DNA of 64,000 nucleotides from Burkholderiaceae bacterium (GTDB lineage Bacteria; Pseudomonadota; Gammaproteobacteria; Burkholderiales; Burkholderiaceae_B), in NCBI GenBank assembly GCA_030158305.1, contig JAOATE010000080.1, positions 114,301-178,300 of the forward strand, read 5' to 3'. The notes below the pieces were generated by a model, which was not told the origin of the DNA, did not search any database, and saw only the letters and a list, made by a program, of their open reading frames with translations. This document shows positions 40,795 to 50,576 of this stretch, in pieces (positions within the stretch are counted from its first letter, which is position 1; the number at the start of each line of letters is the position of its first letter). A program made the position numbers and the translations under genes.

Positions 40795-41670
40795 ATGTCA
40801 CAACTCAAAGTCGTCTTGCTGACAGGAATCTCCGGTTCAGGTAAATCCGTTGCGCTGCGTATGCTCGAAGATGCGGGCTATGTGTGTGTCGACAATTTAC
40901 CGGTCAAATTTCTCCAAGAGTTCATTGTTTCAATGCGTGATGATGCGGAAAAGCGCATCGCCGTCTCAATCGATATCCGCTCTCACGGCGATCTGGTAGA
41001 AATACCCGCGGTGCTTAGCGCTTTAAAAGCGGCGCACACTGAGTTTCGTTTGATATTTTTAGATGCCGATAACGAAACGCTGGCGCATCGATATTCTGAG
41101 TCGCGCAGACGCCATCCTTTGTCAGAGCGCCTCGCGCTACAAGGGCTGAGTGCCTCGCTTGAGGAATGTATTCAACTGGAGCGAGATCAGCTCAGTGATC
41201 TACGTAATTTAGGTCACGTCATTGATACGTCCGGCATGATGCCCGGGCAGCTGCGCGCCTGGATACGGGATCTCATTGGCGCCGACCGTACTCCGCTGCT
41301 TCTGATGTTTGAGTCCTTCGCCTTCAAAGAGGGTGTGCCACGCGATGCGGACTTAGTGTTTGATGTGCGATGCCTGCCAAACCCGCATTATGATCCCGCC
41401 TTGCGCCCCTTGACCGGCAAAGATCAGCCTGTTGCCAACTGGCTGAAAAGTTTTGCAGACGTCGAAAATATGATTGGGGACATCGAGGGCTTTATCCGCA
41501 AATGGCTCCCTCGTTACACTGAAGATACACGCAGCTATCTCACGGTTGCGATTGGCTGTACGGGCGGCAAACACCGCTCTGTCTATATCGTCGAATCGCT
41601 CGCCAAGCGCTTTGCACCTCAACAGCACCTTCTCGTTCGCCACCGCCATCAACCCGAGATTTCTGGATGA
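40795..41670 (+). CDS. rapZ: RNase adapter RapZ
   Basis: A 291-residue P-loop protein (GISGSGKSVALRMLEDAGYVCVDNLP; G-x4-GKS near 11-18) with a Walker B-like FLDADNETL and the C-terminal RNA-binding GCTGGKHRSVYIVE. In E. coli it steers RNase E to the GlmZ small RNA and so sets amino-sugar supply. The ATG at 40795 follows the hprK stop by one base; longer in-frame starts inside hprK are unlikely. It overlaps rlpA by 4 nt. Confidence 0.95.
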   Translation: MSQLKVVLLTGISGSGKSVALRMLEDAGYVCVDNLPVKFLQEFIVSMRDDAEKRIAVSIDIRSHGDLVEIPAVLSALKAAHTEFRLIFLDADNETLAHRYSESRRRHPLSERLALQGLSASLEECIQLERDQLSDLRNLGHVIDTSGMMPGQLRAWIRDLIGADRTPLLLMFESFAFKEGVPRDADLVFDVRCLPNPHYDPALRPLTGKDQPVANWLKSFADVENMIGDIEGFIRKWLPRYTEDTRSYLTVAIGCTGGKHRSVYIVESLAKRFAPQQHLLVRHRHQPEISG

Positions 41671-42626
41671 CGACACGCCTGACCCGCCTCTTGCGTATCC
41701 TGAGCATTTGTTTGCTTTGCGGACTCATCGCAGCCTGCGGCTCACGTAAGGGTGGTGGTTACTACAAGGATGATGGACCGGGCGACAACCCACCCGCTGA
41801 TTTGGATCGTGTCCCAGATGCTGTGCCAAAAATTGAACCTCTCGCGCGGGGTCCGAATCGTCCTTACACGGCGCTTGGCAAAAGCTTCACGCCCGACACG
41901 AGCGGTCGGCCCTACCGTGTGCAAGGTCGCGCCTCTTGGTATGGTCGTAAATTTCATGGCAAACCGACCTCGAATGGTGAACGCTACGACATGTACGGCA
42001 TGACTGCTGCACATCCGACCTTACCGATCCCAAGCTATGTTCGCGTCACGCGCGTGTCCACTGGAAAAACCGTTGTGTTGCGGGTCAACGACCGCGGCCC
42101 TTTTCTCGCCAGCAGGGTGATTGATTTATCCTACGTTGCCGCCTACAAGCTCGGCGTAGTCGCACCTGGCAGCGCAGAAGTCATTGTTGAGCGCATCATG
42201 CCCGAGGAAATTCGTGGTTGGCGCGCCCAAGCACCTACAGCAGCATCTCCAGCAGCCATCACGCCGGCACCAATGGTCGCACAGCAGACACAAACACCCG
42301 CGCCTGTCACGCCCTCGCAGGCCCCCACACGCGCCCAAACTCCTGTTGCAATGGCCTCCTCTGACATACAGGTCGACACAGTCAGTCCTAGAGGGTTTTA
42401 TCTACAAGCAGGCGCATTCAGCGATCCTGCACGCGCGCAATCCATGGCGACAGATCTCAACGGAAAAGTCTCACCCGATCTCGGCGCCTCAATCAAAATC
42501 GAACAAAGCTCAAGCAACTTGTATCGCGTCCGTATTGGCCCATTTGCCAGCAGAGAGGCCGCATCCCAAGCAAGCGAACGCTTAAGAGACAATGCAGGGT
42601 TGTCCACAACACTTTCTGCGCAATAG
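41667..42626 (+). CDS. rlpA: Septal-ring lytic transglycosylase RlpA, lipoprotein
   Basis: A 319-residue lipoprotein: signal peptide with lipobox LIAAC near residue 24. A double-psi beta-barrel domain follows (about 85-180: GRASWYGRKFHGKPTSNGERY, VNDRGPF, VIDLSYVAA). A Pro/Thr/Gln linker comes next, and a C-terminal SPOR domain (about 235-315: GFYLQAGAFSDPARA) binds denuded septal glycan. RlpA cleaves such glycan in Pseudomonas. The start overlaps the rapZ stop. Confidence 0.92.
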   Translation: MTTRLTRLLRILSICLLCGLIAACGSRKGGGYYKDDGPGDNPPADLDRVPDAVPKIEPLARGPNRPYTALGKSFTPDTSGRPYRVQGRASWYGRKFHGKPTSNGERYDMYGMTAAHPTLPIPSYVRVTRVSTGKTVVLRVNDRGPFLASRVIDLSYVAAYKLGVVAPGSAEVIVERIMPEEIRGWRAQAPTAASPAAITPAPMVAQQTQTPAPVTPSQAPTRAQTPVAMASSDIQVDTVSPRGFYLQAGAFSDPARAQSMATDLNGKVSPDLGASIKIEQSSSNLYRVRIGPFASREAASQASERLRDNAGLSTTLSAQ

Positions 42627-42635
42627 GCTGTGGCG

Positions 42636-43604
42636 CTATTCGCGCTGCGCCTTGCGCGCCAAGGCGCGCGCATATAAGGCATCTCGCGGCTGTCCGGTCG
42701 CTTTCGCCGCGATACGTGCCACATCGCGCACGGACATCGTTTCAAGCAGCGCATCCAGCCATGCGTCTACAGAAGCGCTCTCCTCTCCATTAAGCGCTTC
42801 GGTCTGTATGACCGCCTGAGGGTGAATAATCACCACATATTCACCCTGCTCTCTGTGCGGATCTGCAACTAACCATGCTGCCGCTTCACCAAGTGGCATC
42901 GTGGCAAGCTCCTCAAATCGTTTGGTCAGTTCGCGTGCAAACGTCACCAAGCGTGATGGTCCAAGTACCTCAAGCGCATCACTTGAACTGGCAACAATTC
43001 GGTGGGGAGCCTCATAAAAAACTGTCGCGGCGGGCAACTGCGTCCACTGCCGGAACCAACGCTGCCTCGCAGTGGCTTTTGTCGGTGCAAAGCCCGCAAA
43101 AACAAAGCCGGGGGATGCATCCGTCGTGACACCTGTCGCCATCAGTGCCGTGATCAATGCGCTCGCGCCTGGCAAAGGAATCACTCGCAGGCCCGCATTT
43201 CTGACGGCTTGCACCACTAATCCGCCTGGATCACTCACAGCAGGTGAACCTGCGTCTGACACGAGTGCGACTCGCTGCCCAGACTGAATACGACTGACAA
43301 TATCTGCGGCCGCGCTCATTTCATTGTGGCGATGCGCTGCCATCAGTGGTGTGCCGATCCCCCAGGCTTCTAGCAAGTTTCTGCTTGCCCGCGTGTCCTC
43401 GGCCGCAATCACGTCTGCCCTGTTCAGGGCGTGCCAGGCGCGCAAGCTCAAATCACCTAAGTTGCCGATGGGCGTCGCCACGACATAGAGCGCATGAGTG
43501 GGCCACTGCTGACCTTCCATGCGTTCGCTGACGCGGTCCCATGCTTCAGGAGACGAGTCTGGGAGGATTTTTTCGGACATTCCGGATTGGCTGACATCAT
43601 TCAT
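42636..43604 (-). CDS. rsmI: 16S rRNA (cytidine1402-2'-O)-methyltransferase
   Basis: A tetrapyrrole-methylase-fold enzyme modifying C1402 in the 30S P-site. LYVVATPIGNLGDLSLRAWHAL, AAEDTRASRNLL and LVSDAGSPAVSDPG are diagnostic. The open frame allows several starts; the ATG at 43604 gives 322 residues with about 30 extra N-terminal residues. No start has a strong ribosome site. Divergent from yraN, as in E. coli, but the intervening lpoA is missing. Confidence 0.93.
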   Translation of the reverse strand: MNDVSQSGMSEKILPDSSPEAWDRVSERMEGQQWPTHALYVVATPIGNLGDLSLRAWHALNRADVIAAEDTRASRNLLEAWGIGTPLMAAHRHNEMSAAADIVSRIQSGQRVALVSDAGSPAVSDPGGLVVQAVRNAGLRVIPLPGASALITALMATGVTTDASPGFVFAGFAPTKATARQRWFRQWTQLPAATVFYEAPHRIVASSSDALEVLGPSRLVTFARELTKRFEELATMPLGEAAAWLVADPHREQGEYVVIIHPQAVIQTEALNGEESASVDAWLDALLETMSVRDVARIAAKATGQPRDALYARALARKAQRE

Positions 43605-43653
43605 TGTGTCAGTGTAGACCGCCAACTCACCCTCCGTCACGCTTGATTCCCTC

Positions 43654-44178
43654 ATGACCGCTCCCGCCCTCACTGACCCAACAGCCTTTACGATTGCGCA
43701 AACGGCTCAAAAGCGCGCCATTCTCGCCAGGCGTCGTAAAAAACGCCATCTCGCCCTTAAAAGCAAAAAAAATGAACTTGCCGCGGAGCCCTCATCTCCC
43801 GATCGCAGTCCGAGCCAACAAGTCGGAGATCGCTACGAAGCACTGGCCTGGGAGGCGCTCAGCCAAGCAGGCTGCAGCCTGCTTGGTAAACAGCTCCGGT
43901 GCCCTGTGGGCGAACTCGACCTTGTCGTGCGTGACGGACAAACTCTTGTATTTGTCGAGGTACGCTATCGCGCCAGTCAGCGCTTTGGCGGGGCCGCTGC
44001 GAGCATCACCCGGACCAAGCAAGCTCGGCTCATGAAAGCGATTGACTGGTGGTTACCCAAAATAGTCAAAGCAGCCTTTGCTGGCAAAATGCCACTTTGC
44101 CGTATCGACCTTGCCACTTTCGAGCAAAACACCTTGACATGGCACCGTGACGCCGTGCGCCTGAACCAAGATAAGTGA
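43654..44178 (+). CDS. yraN: YraN/UPF0102-family endonuclease-like protein
   Basis: A small protein with an archaeal Holliday-junction-resolvase-like fold: GDRYEALAWEALSQAGCSLLGKQLRCPVGELDLVVRDGQTLVFVEVRYR (key parts GELDLV and FVEVR carry the nuclease-type acidic residues). The core begins near residue 55. The N-terminal 50 residues are a basic extension (RRRKKRHLALKSKKN) not found in the typical 120-residue family member. No biochemical role is firmly established. It is followed by diaA, as in E. coli. Confidence 0.88.
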   Translation: MTAPALTDPTAFTIAQTAQKRAILARRRKKRHLALKSKKNELAAEPSSPDRSPSQQVGDRYEALAWEALSQAGCSLLGKQLRCPVGELDLVVRDGQTLVFVEVRYRASQRFGGAAASITRTKQARLMKAIDWWLPKIVKAAFAGKMPLCRIDLATFEQNTLTWHRDAVRLNQDK

Positions 44179-44210
44179 GATAATTAAGCTTCTCGAACTT
44201 GTTGATTGCC

Positions 44211-44804
44211 ATGGATCTTGCCAACCACCTTGCCGCCCATTTTGAGGACAACATCGCCGCGACCCGTCGCAGCATGGAAACACTCGCTGAGCCTATTTCA
44301 CTGGCGATTGACCTTTGTTTTGGCTGTGTCACCAACAATGCAAAAATCCTAGCCTGCGGAAATGGCGGCTCAGCCGCAGATGCCCAGCACTTTATCGCGG
44401 AGCTTGTGGGCCGCTTTGAACGCGATCGCCTGCCCCTGGCCGGCGTCGCACTCAATACCGACACGTCCATCATGACAGCGGTTGGTAACGACTACGGTTT
44501 TGATCAGATTTTCTCCCGCCAAGTCAGTGCGCTGGGGCAGCCTGGAGACGTGCTGGTTGCAATCTCCACAAGCGGAAACTCGGCAAACGTCCAGCTCGCG
44601 ATTCAAGCCGCACACGAGCGTGAAATGCGCGTGATTGCCCTGACAGGCAAAGGCGGCGGACAGATCAAGGACCAATTGCTCGAACACGACATTCACCTGT
44701 GTGTCCCGCATGACCGCACGATGCGCATCCAGGAAGTTCATATCTTGCTGCTACACATATTGTGTGACGGTATCGACACCCTATTACTTGGAGACCCCGC
44801 ATGA
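44211..44804 (+). CDS. diaA: SIS-domain protein, DnaA-associated DiaA / phosphoheptose isomerase family
   Basis: 197 residues, one SIS domain: ILACGNGGSAADAQHFIAELVGRFERDR, LVAISTSGNSANV and TGKGGGQIKDQLL. The sequence resembles both GmhA (sedoheptulose-7-phosphate isomerase, LPS heptose) and DiaA (stimulator of DnaA at oriC). The yraN-diaA-dolP order favours DiaA. A rfaE2 gene elsewhere shows heptose is made, so GmhA cannot be excluded. The ATG at 44211 is used; a longer TTG start is possible. The stop overlaps dolP. Confidence 0.85.
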   Translation: MDLANHLAAHFEDNIAATRRSMETLAEPISLAIDLCFGCVTNNAKILACGNGGSAADAQHFIAELVGRFERDRLPLAGVALNTDTSIMTAVGNDYGFDQIFSRQVSALGQPGDVLVAISTSGNSANVQLAIQAAHEREMRVIALTGKGGGQIKDQLLEHDIHLCVPHDRTMRIQEVHILLLHILCDGIDTLLLGDPA

Positions 44805-45553
44805 GTCTAAATCGACAATTCCTCCGCCCATTGATCCTTTGCGCAGCACTTCTTGGCGTTGGATCTACGCTGACCGCCTGCGTCCCGCTTTTGATTGGCG
44901 GTGCCGCAGCCACCACAGGTGTTGTCGTCGTGGATCGCCGCACCGTTGGCGAACAGGTCGAGGACAAGTCGATTGAGCTCAAAATCGGCGGCCAGTTCCG
45001 CGCAGCCTTTGGTGATGCCGTCAGATCAACTGTGACCGTTTATGATGGTGTGGTGCTTCTGACAGGCGATACGATCAGCAACGAATTTAAAAACAAAGCG
45101 ACTGAAATCGCGCGCAAAGTCGAAAACGTCAAATCAGTCTCCAACCAAATCGAGGTTGTCAAACAATTAGCTTCCTTTAGCATTGTCAGCAACGACATCT
45201 GGATCACATCCAAGGTCATGACAATCCTGGCGACCACCAAAGGCATTCCTTCACGGACGATTGTCGTCACGACAGACCGAAGCGTGGTGTATCTCATGGG
45301 TCTTGTGACACAACAAGAAGGTGATTTGGCCGCCAAAGCCGCCTCACAAGTCAGTGGTGTCAAACGCGTTGAAAAACTATTCCAGATCATTACACCTGCG
45401 GATGCCAAACGACTCGACGATGCGGCGCGTGGCGGCAGCAGTACTAGCACCTCGTCCACAACTCCGCTTGGTGAAAATCCATCCAACACCACAGGCGGGA
45501 TGAGTGGGGATACACCACCTGCTGGTGGTGCACAGGCGATGCCTATCCAATGA
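44801..45553 (+). CDS. dolP: BON-domain outer-membrane lipoprotein (DolP/YraP-like)
   Basis: A 250-residue lipoprotein: lipobox LTAC near residue 27, then two BON domains (about 55-120: VTVYDGVVLLTGDT; about 130-200: VVTTDRSVVYLMGLV). In E. coli DolP binds anionic lipid at division sites and supports outer-membrane integrity. The C-terminal 50 residues form a Ser/Thr/Gly low-complexity tail absent from the 191-residue E. coli protein. It overlaps diaA upstream and the thioredoxin-like gene downstream by 4 nt each. Confidence 0.9.
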   Translation: MSLNRQFLRPLILCAALLGVGSTLTACVPLLIGGAAATTGVVVVDRRTVGEQVEDKSIELKIGGQFRAAFGDAVRSTVTVYDGVVLLTGDTISNEFKNKATEIARKVENVKSVSNQIEVVKQLASFSIVSNDIWITSKVMTILATTKGIPSRTIVVTTDRSVVYLMGLVTQQEGDLAAKAASQVSGVKRVEKLFQIITPADAKRLDDAARGGSSTSTSSTTPLGENPSNTTGGMSGDTPPAGGAQAMPIQ

Positions 45554-46041
45554 AAAAGCTAGTCGCTCTTGTTTTATTGGCTGCAGTAGGGGGGCTGACG
45601 GCATGGTTGGTCAGCACCCGCGCCACGCCTGCACCGGAGGTCACCTTTACGACTCTGACAGGCCAATCGATCAAACTGTCCGAGCTGCGCGGCAAGGTTG
45701 TATTGGTGAAATTCTGGGCGACAAGCTGCGTCAGCTGTGTCGCTCAGATGCCTGACAACATCGCCAATTACGATGCATATCACTCAAAGGGTTTTGACAT
45801 CATTGCGGTCGCCATGCAGTACGACCCGGCCAACTATGTGATCAACTTTGTTGAAACGCGCAAACTTCCCTTTACTGTTGCGCTGGATACACAGGGCAAG
45901 GTCGCAAAAGCATTCGGTGACGTCAAACTCACCCCTACTGCGTTCTTGATTGATAAAAATGGCAATATCATCAAGCGATATTTGGGTCTTTATGACAAAA
46001 CCGAATTTCGAAAGTCTATTGAAAAAGCCTTGGCGGGCTAA
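45550..46041 (+). CDS. TlpA/ResA-like membrane-anchored thioredoxin
   Basis: A 163-residue exported thioredoxin-fold protein: N-terminal anchor or signal (VALVLLAAVGGLTAWLV), redoxin start SIKLSELRGKVVLVKFWATSC, active-site pair CVSC, and TPTAFLIDKNGNIIKRYLG. Such proteins reduce periplasmic disulfides, for example in cytochrome c maturation. The dipeptide between the cysteines is Val-Ser rather than the common Glu-Pro or Gly-Pro. Coupled to dolP by overlap. Confidence 0.88.
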   Translation: MKKLVALVLLAAVGGLTAWLVSTRATPAPEVTFTTLTGQSIKLSELRGKVVLVKFWATSCVSCVAQMPDNIANYDAYHSKGFDIIAVAMQYDPANYVINFVETRKLPFTVALDTQGKVAKAFGDVKLTPTAFLIDKNGNIIKRYLGLYDKTEFRKSIEKALAG

Positions 46042-46111
46042 TCTCGCCTCTTGAACAATTGATCAACACCCTTCTCTTTCAACAACTATTTACACTTGTT
46101 GCCTCAGCCAA

Positions 46112-47011
46112 ATGACTAGTCAGCCCCCTTCTGCATCCATGCCTCCAGAAATCGTCGCAAAAGTACTCTCTGAGAGCCTGCCGTACATCAAGCACTTTCA
46201 TGGCAAAACAATTGTCATCAAATACGGTGGCAATGCGATGACCGAAGAAGTCCTTCAGCGCAGCTTTGCGCATGATGTTGTCTTGCTCAAACTGATCGGA
46301 CTCAATCCGATCGTGGTCCACGGTGGCGGCCCGCAAATTGACGAGGCACTCCGTCGTATCGGCAAAAAAGGAACCTTCGTTCAAGGCATGCGTGTCACTG
46401 ACGCAGAGACCATGGAGGTTGTCGAGTGGGTGCTTGGCGGACAAGTTCAGCAAGACATCGTCTTGATGATCAACGAAGCGGGCGGCAAAGCGGTAGGACT
46501 CACGGGCAAAGATGGCTGCCTCATTCAGGCACGCAAAAAAATGATGCCTAACAAGGATGATCCCGCCAACCCTTTGGATATCGGCTATGTCGGCGATATC
46601 GAGCACGTCGAACCCGCTGTGGTCAAAGCCTTGCAAGACGACCAGTTTATCCCTGTGATTTCCCCCATTGGCTACGGTGAAGACGGCTTGGCCTACAACA
46701 TCAATGCCGACGTTGTCGCAGGAAAAATGGCGGAAGTCTTAGGCGCTGAAAAACTGCTGATGATGACCAATACTCCAGGCGTGCTCAACAAAGATGGTCA
46801 ACTGATGCGCAGCTTATCCGCCAAAACAATCGACGCGTTGTTCGCTGACGGCACCATCTCTGGCGGCATGCTTCCCAAAATTTCCTCTGCGCTGGATGCC
46901 GCACGCAATGGCGTGAAATCTGTTCACGTCGTGGATGGTCGCGTGCCGCATTGCTTGCTACTCGAGATCCTCACGGATCGCGGTGTTGGCACAATGATCA
47001 CTTCAGAGTGA
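46112..47011 (+). CDS. argB: Acetylglutamate kinase
   Basis: Phosphorylates N-acetylglutamate in arginine synthesis. 299 residues: [50 protein letters not shown] and [29 protein letters not shown]. The N-terminal helix region ([19 protein letters not shown]) suggests the hexameric arginine-inhibited type. The stop overlaps the GTG proposed for the following HAD gene. Confidence 0.96.
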   Translation: MTSQPPSASMPPEIVAKVLSESLPYIKHFHGKTIVIKYGGNAMTEEVLQRSFAHDVVLLKLIGLNPIVVHGGGPQIDEALRRIGKKGTFVQGMRVTDAETMEVVEWVLGGQVQQDIVLMINEAGGKAVGLTGKDGCLIQARKKMMPNKDDPANPLDIGYVGDIEHVEPAVVKALQDDQFIPVISPIGYGEDGLAYNINADVVAGKMAEVLGAEKLLMMTNTPGVLNKDGQLMRSLSAKTIDALFADGTISGGMLPKISSALDAARNGVKSVHVVDGRVPHCLLLEILTDRGVGTMITSE

Positions 47012-47778
47012 TTCAAAAACGGTTCTCACCCCACGCGCCGATTCGCACGCGGCGCGCCCGCGTGCATACGCCGGCACGAACCGTCAACATTACCCAGGCC
47101 AAAGAGCGCGTTTGGCTCTTTGATCTGGACAATACCCTTCACGACACGTCGCACAAGATTTTTCGCGAGATTAATCTTGGGATGACGGCCGCGGTGATGG
47201 AAAGTCTGGAGGTCGATGAAGCGACCGCCAATCACCTTCGAACAACATACTGGAAACGTTACGGCGCCACCATGATTGGCCTTGTTCGCCATCACGGGGT
47301 CGATCCACATCAATTTCTCCATCGCAGCCACGACTTTGATGTGGCGCCTTTAGTCAGAGCTGAGCGGGGCTTGGCACAGAAACTGCGTCGTTTACCGGGG
47401 CGCAAAATTCTCGTGACCAATGCGCCGATCCATTACGCACGCGCAGTGATGAAACATTTAAATATCTTGCGCTGCTTTGACGGCTTTTGGGGGATCGAGC
47501 ATATGCAACTGCACGGACACTTTCGCCCTAAACCGTCCGTCTCACTGATGCGACACATTTTGGCGCACGAAGGCATCCATCCAAGACGCGCAGTCCTCGT
47601 TGAGGACACCACGGCCAACTTGCGCGGCGCCAGACACGCGGGGTTACGAACCGTCCATATTTTTCATCCCGGCACGCCTTTTGCAAAAGGTAGGCGGGGA
47701 CGTCCCAACTACGTAGACTTGCGGGTAAACTGCGTGGGCGATCTGCTGCTTCAAAAACGCACACTGCAGGGCGTATGA
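47008..47778 (+). CDS. HAD-family pyrimidine 5'-nucleotidase-like protein
   Basis: A HAD phosphatase of about 256 residues with motif [16 protein letters not shown], motif II in [11 protein letters not shown] and motif [20 protein letters not shown]. This pattern fits the pyrimidine-5'-nucleotidase group (Sdt1/YjjG-like). The start is not certain: the GTG at 47008 overlaps the argB stop (GTGA) and leaves a basic Arg/Pro-rich N-terminus of about 35 residues. It lies between argB and slmA. Confidence 0.85.
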   Translation: MIQKRFSPHAPIRTRRARVHTPARTVNITQAKERVWLFDLDNTLHDTSHKIFREINLGMTAAVMESLEVDEATANHLRTTYWKRYGATMIGLVRHHGVDPHQFLHRSHDFDVAPLVRAERGLAQKLRRLPGRKILVTNAPIHYARAVMKHLNILRCFDGFWGIEHMQLHGHFRPKPSVSLMRHILAHEGIHPRRAVLVEDTTANLRGARHAGLRTVHIFHPGTPFAKGRRGRPNYVDLRVNCVGDLLLQKRTLQGV

Positions 47779-47833
47779 CCCCAAAGTCTTTTACCTAGCC
47801 TTCAACTTAACAGCTCATTCTGGACAAAAGTGT

Positions 47834-48418
47834 ATGTCGGTCAAAACGGGCGAACGCAAACACCAGATTCTACAAACTCTCGCAGAGATGCTTGAGCAGC
47901 CACGTGCAGCACGCATTACAACCGCGGCACTCGCTTCGAAAATGCAACTCTCCGAGGCAGCGCTTTACAGACACTTTGCCAGTAAAGCTCAGATGTTCGA
48001 AGGCTTGTTCGAATTCATCGAAACGACCATCTTTACCCTGATTAATCAGATTATCGCCAACGAGCCTAACGGCGTCGAACAGGCGCGCAAAATTGCCGTC
48101 ATGCTGCTGACCTTTGCAGAGCGAAACAAGGGAATGACGCGGGTGTTATCGGGAGATGCCTTGGTCACAGAGGACGAAAGACTTCAGGGGCGCATCACAC
48201 AAATCACCGACCGCATTGAGGCTGTATTTAAACAAGCCCTTCGACAAGCCATCACCACGGGTTCTCTAGACCCCACCATAGAAATCACGCCACTGGCGGC
48301 AGCGTTGACGCACATTGTGTTGGGAAGCTGGTTACGGTTTGCGCAAAGCGGCTGGCAAGCAACGCCCTCGACGCACATGCATGCGCAGCTCAGACTCTTG
48401 CTCGATCCACGCGCTTAG
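47834..48418 (+). CDS. slmA: Nucleoid occlusion factor SlmA-like TetR protein
   Basis: A 194-residue TetR-fold DNA-binding protein: helix-turn-helix ITTAALASKMQLSEAALYRHFASKAQMFEGL, then FIETTIFTLINQI. These match SlmA, which binds chromosome sites and breaks FtsZ polymers over the nucleoid. Its 3' end overlaps the convergent moeB-like gene by 4 nt. Family assignment by similarity; the division role in this organism is inferred. Confidence 0.88.
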   Translation: MSVKTGERKHQILQTLAEMLEQPRAARITTAALASKMQLSEAALYRHFASKAQMFEGLFEFIETTIFTLINQIIANEPNGVEQARKIAVMLLTFAERNKGMTRVLSGDALVTEDERLQGRITQITDRIEAVFKQALRQAITTGSLDPTIEITPLAAALTHIVLGSWLRFAQSGWQATPSTHMHAQLRLLLDPRA

Positions 48419-49167
48419 TTTCGACTCGCGCAAACTGGGCAAGCAGGATCCCGTTTGACGCGCACACTGTGCCACTGCATATCAAAGGCATCGAGCATCA
48501 GCAACCGCCCCTTGAGCGTTTTTCCGACACCCGCGATGACCTTGATGGCCTCGGCGGCCTGCATGCTGCCAATGATGCCAACAAGCGGCGCAAACACCCC
48601 CGTTGTCGCACAGCTCAACGCCTCGACATCATCCGCCTCTGGAAACAAACAGTGATAGCAAGGCGCCTCTGGATCTCGAGGATCAAAGACACTGATTTGT
48701 CCATCAAAACGAATAGCCGCACCTGAAACAAGCGGTTTGCGATGTTCGACACAAGCTTTGTTGACCGCATGCCGAGTGGCAAAATTATCTGTACAGTCCA
48801 ACACGACATCCACTGTTGCAATCTCAGCTCGCAAATCTTCAGCTTCCATCCTTGTCGTGCGCACCTCGACCACAATATCTGGATTGAGTGCCAGCATTGT
48901 TTGACGACCGGACTCTGCTTTAAGCGAGCCAACTCGCGCATCTGTATGGAGAATTTGACGCTGTAAATTGCTCAGCTCGACGGTGTCGTGATCCGCCAAA
49001 ATGATCTGCCCGATACCGGCCGAAGCAAGATATAGGGCGGCAGGAGAGCCAAGGCCTCCCGCGCCAATCACCAACACGCGCGCAGCCAGAAGTTTTTCCT
49101 GGCTTTCTATTCCAAACTCATCCAGCAGGATGTGTCTGGCGTAGCGCAAGAGCTGGGTATCTTTCAT
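48415..49167 (-). CDS. moeB: MoeB/ThiF-family sulfur-carrier adenylyltransferase
   Basis: An E1-like enzyme of 250 residues that adenylates the C-terminus of MoaD or ThiS. ATP loop GAGGLGSPAALYLASAGIG, LADHDTVELSNLQRQILH, and the zinc ligands CYHC and CPVC are present. The active-site region SCATTGVFAPLVG is typical of MoeB. Length matches E. coli MoeB, but ThiF is a fair alternative since this organism makes thiazole. Coupled to ctpA by a 4-nt overlap in a gpmA-envC-ctpA-moeB run. Confidence 0.88.
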   Translation of the reverse strand: MKDTQLLRYARHILLDEFGIESQEKLLAARVLVIGAGGLGSPAALYLASAGIGQIILADHDTVELSNLQRQILHTDARVGSLKAESGRQTMLALNPDIVVEVRTTRMEAEDLRAEIATVDVVLDCTDNFATRHAVNKACVEHRKPLVSGAAIRFDGQISVFDPRDPEAPCYHCLFPEADDVEALSCATTGVFAPLVGIIGSMQAAEAIKVIAGVGKTLKGRLLMLDAFDMQWHSVRVKRDPACPVCASRN

Positions 49168-50576
49168 TTGCCTTTTACAGCACTCCCAGCAGGCTCGGTG
49201 CTAGCGGACTTGGGTCGCGGCACGGCCTTTTGGATGGGCTTGCCTTCGAGGAAGTTCAGAGCCTGATTCAGTTGGAAATCTTCTGGTGTACCGAACTGGA
49301 AAATCTTGTTGGTATCGGCCAGAGGTGGCTCCTCTTCTTTAGCCTTTGCGTCGGACTCAGGCTGACCGTGACGATTATTAGTGAGGTGACGCTTAAGATC
49401 CGCCTCTCGTGACATACGGAATAAATCGCCCTCTGCCGTATCGGCGACCACCACATCAGGCATGATACCTGTTGCCTGGATCGAGCGCCCCTTGGGCGTG
49501 AAATAGCGCGACGTCGTCAGCTTGATGGCAGTCGTGTCGGAAATAGGCAAAATGACTTGCACGGAGCCTTTACCGAAAGTGCGATTGCCCATGATCGTGG
49601 CGCGCTTATGGTCCTGCAAGGCGCCTGCGACAATTTCCGAAGCGGAAGCTGAGCCCACGTTCACTAAAACAACCATCGGCACTGTCTTAACCCATGCAGG
49701 CAAGCCAGCCAAGTAATCACCTTCGCCACGCGCATAGTCTGCAGGGTTGGACAAGTACTTTTGCTTTGAATCAGGGGCGCGTCCATCCGTCGAGACCACC
49801 AGCGTATCGGGCTTCAGGAAGGCAGCAGATACACCAATCGCACTTGTCAGCAAGCCACCGGGATCATTACGCAAATCCAAAATCAAACCACGAGGCGCGC
49901 CTTTCTCACCAAGTTCTTTCAAGTGACGGACTAAGTCGGCACCCGTTTTTTCCTGAAACTGGGCAATCCGTACATAGCCGATATTGTCCTGCAGCATCTT
50001 GCTACGCACACTGCGCACACGAATCGTGTCGCGGATAATTTTGACGACGATGGGCTGAGCCTGACCCTGACGCGCAATCGTCAGGGTGATGGGCGTTTTG
50101 ACCGGACCGCGCATCATTTTGACCGCATCGTTTAGCGAGAGGCCTTTGGTGGAAGTGTCGTTAATTTTTGTGATGACGTCACCCGCACGAATACCGGCAC
50201 GGGCTGCAGGCGTATCTTCGATTGGAGAAATCACCTTCACCATGCCATCTTCAGTGCCGACTTCAATTCCTAGGCCGCCGAACTCACCTTGCGTCGCACT
50301 CTGCATTTCTTTGAACGCGTCAGCATCTAAATACGCAGAGTGAGGGTCCAAATCTGACAACATGCCAGAAATCGCGCCGCTGATCAGCTTTTTGTCGGGC
50401 ACAGGCTCAACGTAGTTATTTTTAATCGCAGAAAAAACGCTGGAGAACTGTCTGAGCTCATCAAGGGGCAGAGGCGAGCCACGTTGCGCCACCGCGCTCA
50501 GCCCAACGCTCAACAGCACGCCTGCGATGACGCCGACGGACACTAAACCTAAACTACGAATTTTGCGAGTGCTCAT
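49164..50576 (-). CDS. ctpA: C-terminal processing peptidase, S41A family
   Basis: A periplasmic serine protease of 470 residues: N-terminal signal/anchor (LGLVSVGVIAGVLLSVGL), PDZ domain (about 85-170: GLGIEVGTEDGMVKVISPIEDTPAARAGI, read in parts), and the S41 core with the Ser in NVGSASASEIVAGAL and the Lys in RTFGKGSVQ. The C-terminus is Lys/Glu/Pro-rich. Such proteases trim peptidoglycan hydrolases and lipoproteins. The ATG at 50576 is preferred, with GGGA upstream; others lie 2 and 4 codons earlier. Confidence 0.94.
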   Translation of the reverse strand: MSTRKIRSLGLVSVGVIAGVLLSVGLSAVAQRGSPLPLDELRQFSSVFSAIKNNYVEPVPDKKLISGAISGMLSDLDPHSAYLDADAFKEMQSATQGEFGGLGIEVGTEDGMVKVISPIEDTPAARAGIRAGDVITKINDTSTKGLSLNDAVKMMRGPVKTPITLTIARQGQAQPIVVKIIRDTIRVRSVRSKMLQDNIGYVRIAQFQEKTGADLVRHLKELGEKGAPRGLILDLRNDPGGLLTSAIGVSAAFLKPDTLVVSTDGRAPDSKQKYLSNPADYARGEGDYLAGLPAWVKTVPMVVLVNVGSASASEIVAGALQDHKRATIMGNRTFGKGSVQVILPISDTTAIKLTTSRYFTPKGRSIQATGIMPDVVVADTAEGDLFRMSREADLKRHLTNNRHGQPESDAKAKEEEPPLADTNKIFQFGTPEDFQLNQALNFLEGKPIQKAVPRPKSASTEPAGSAVKGK

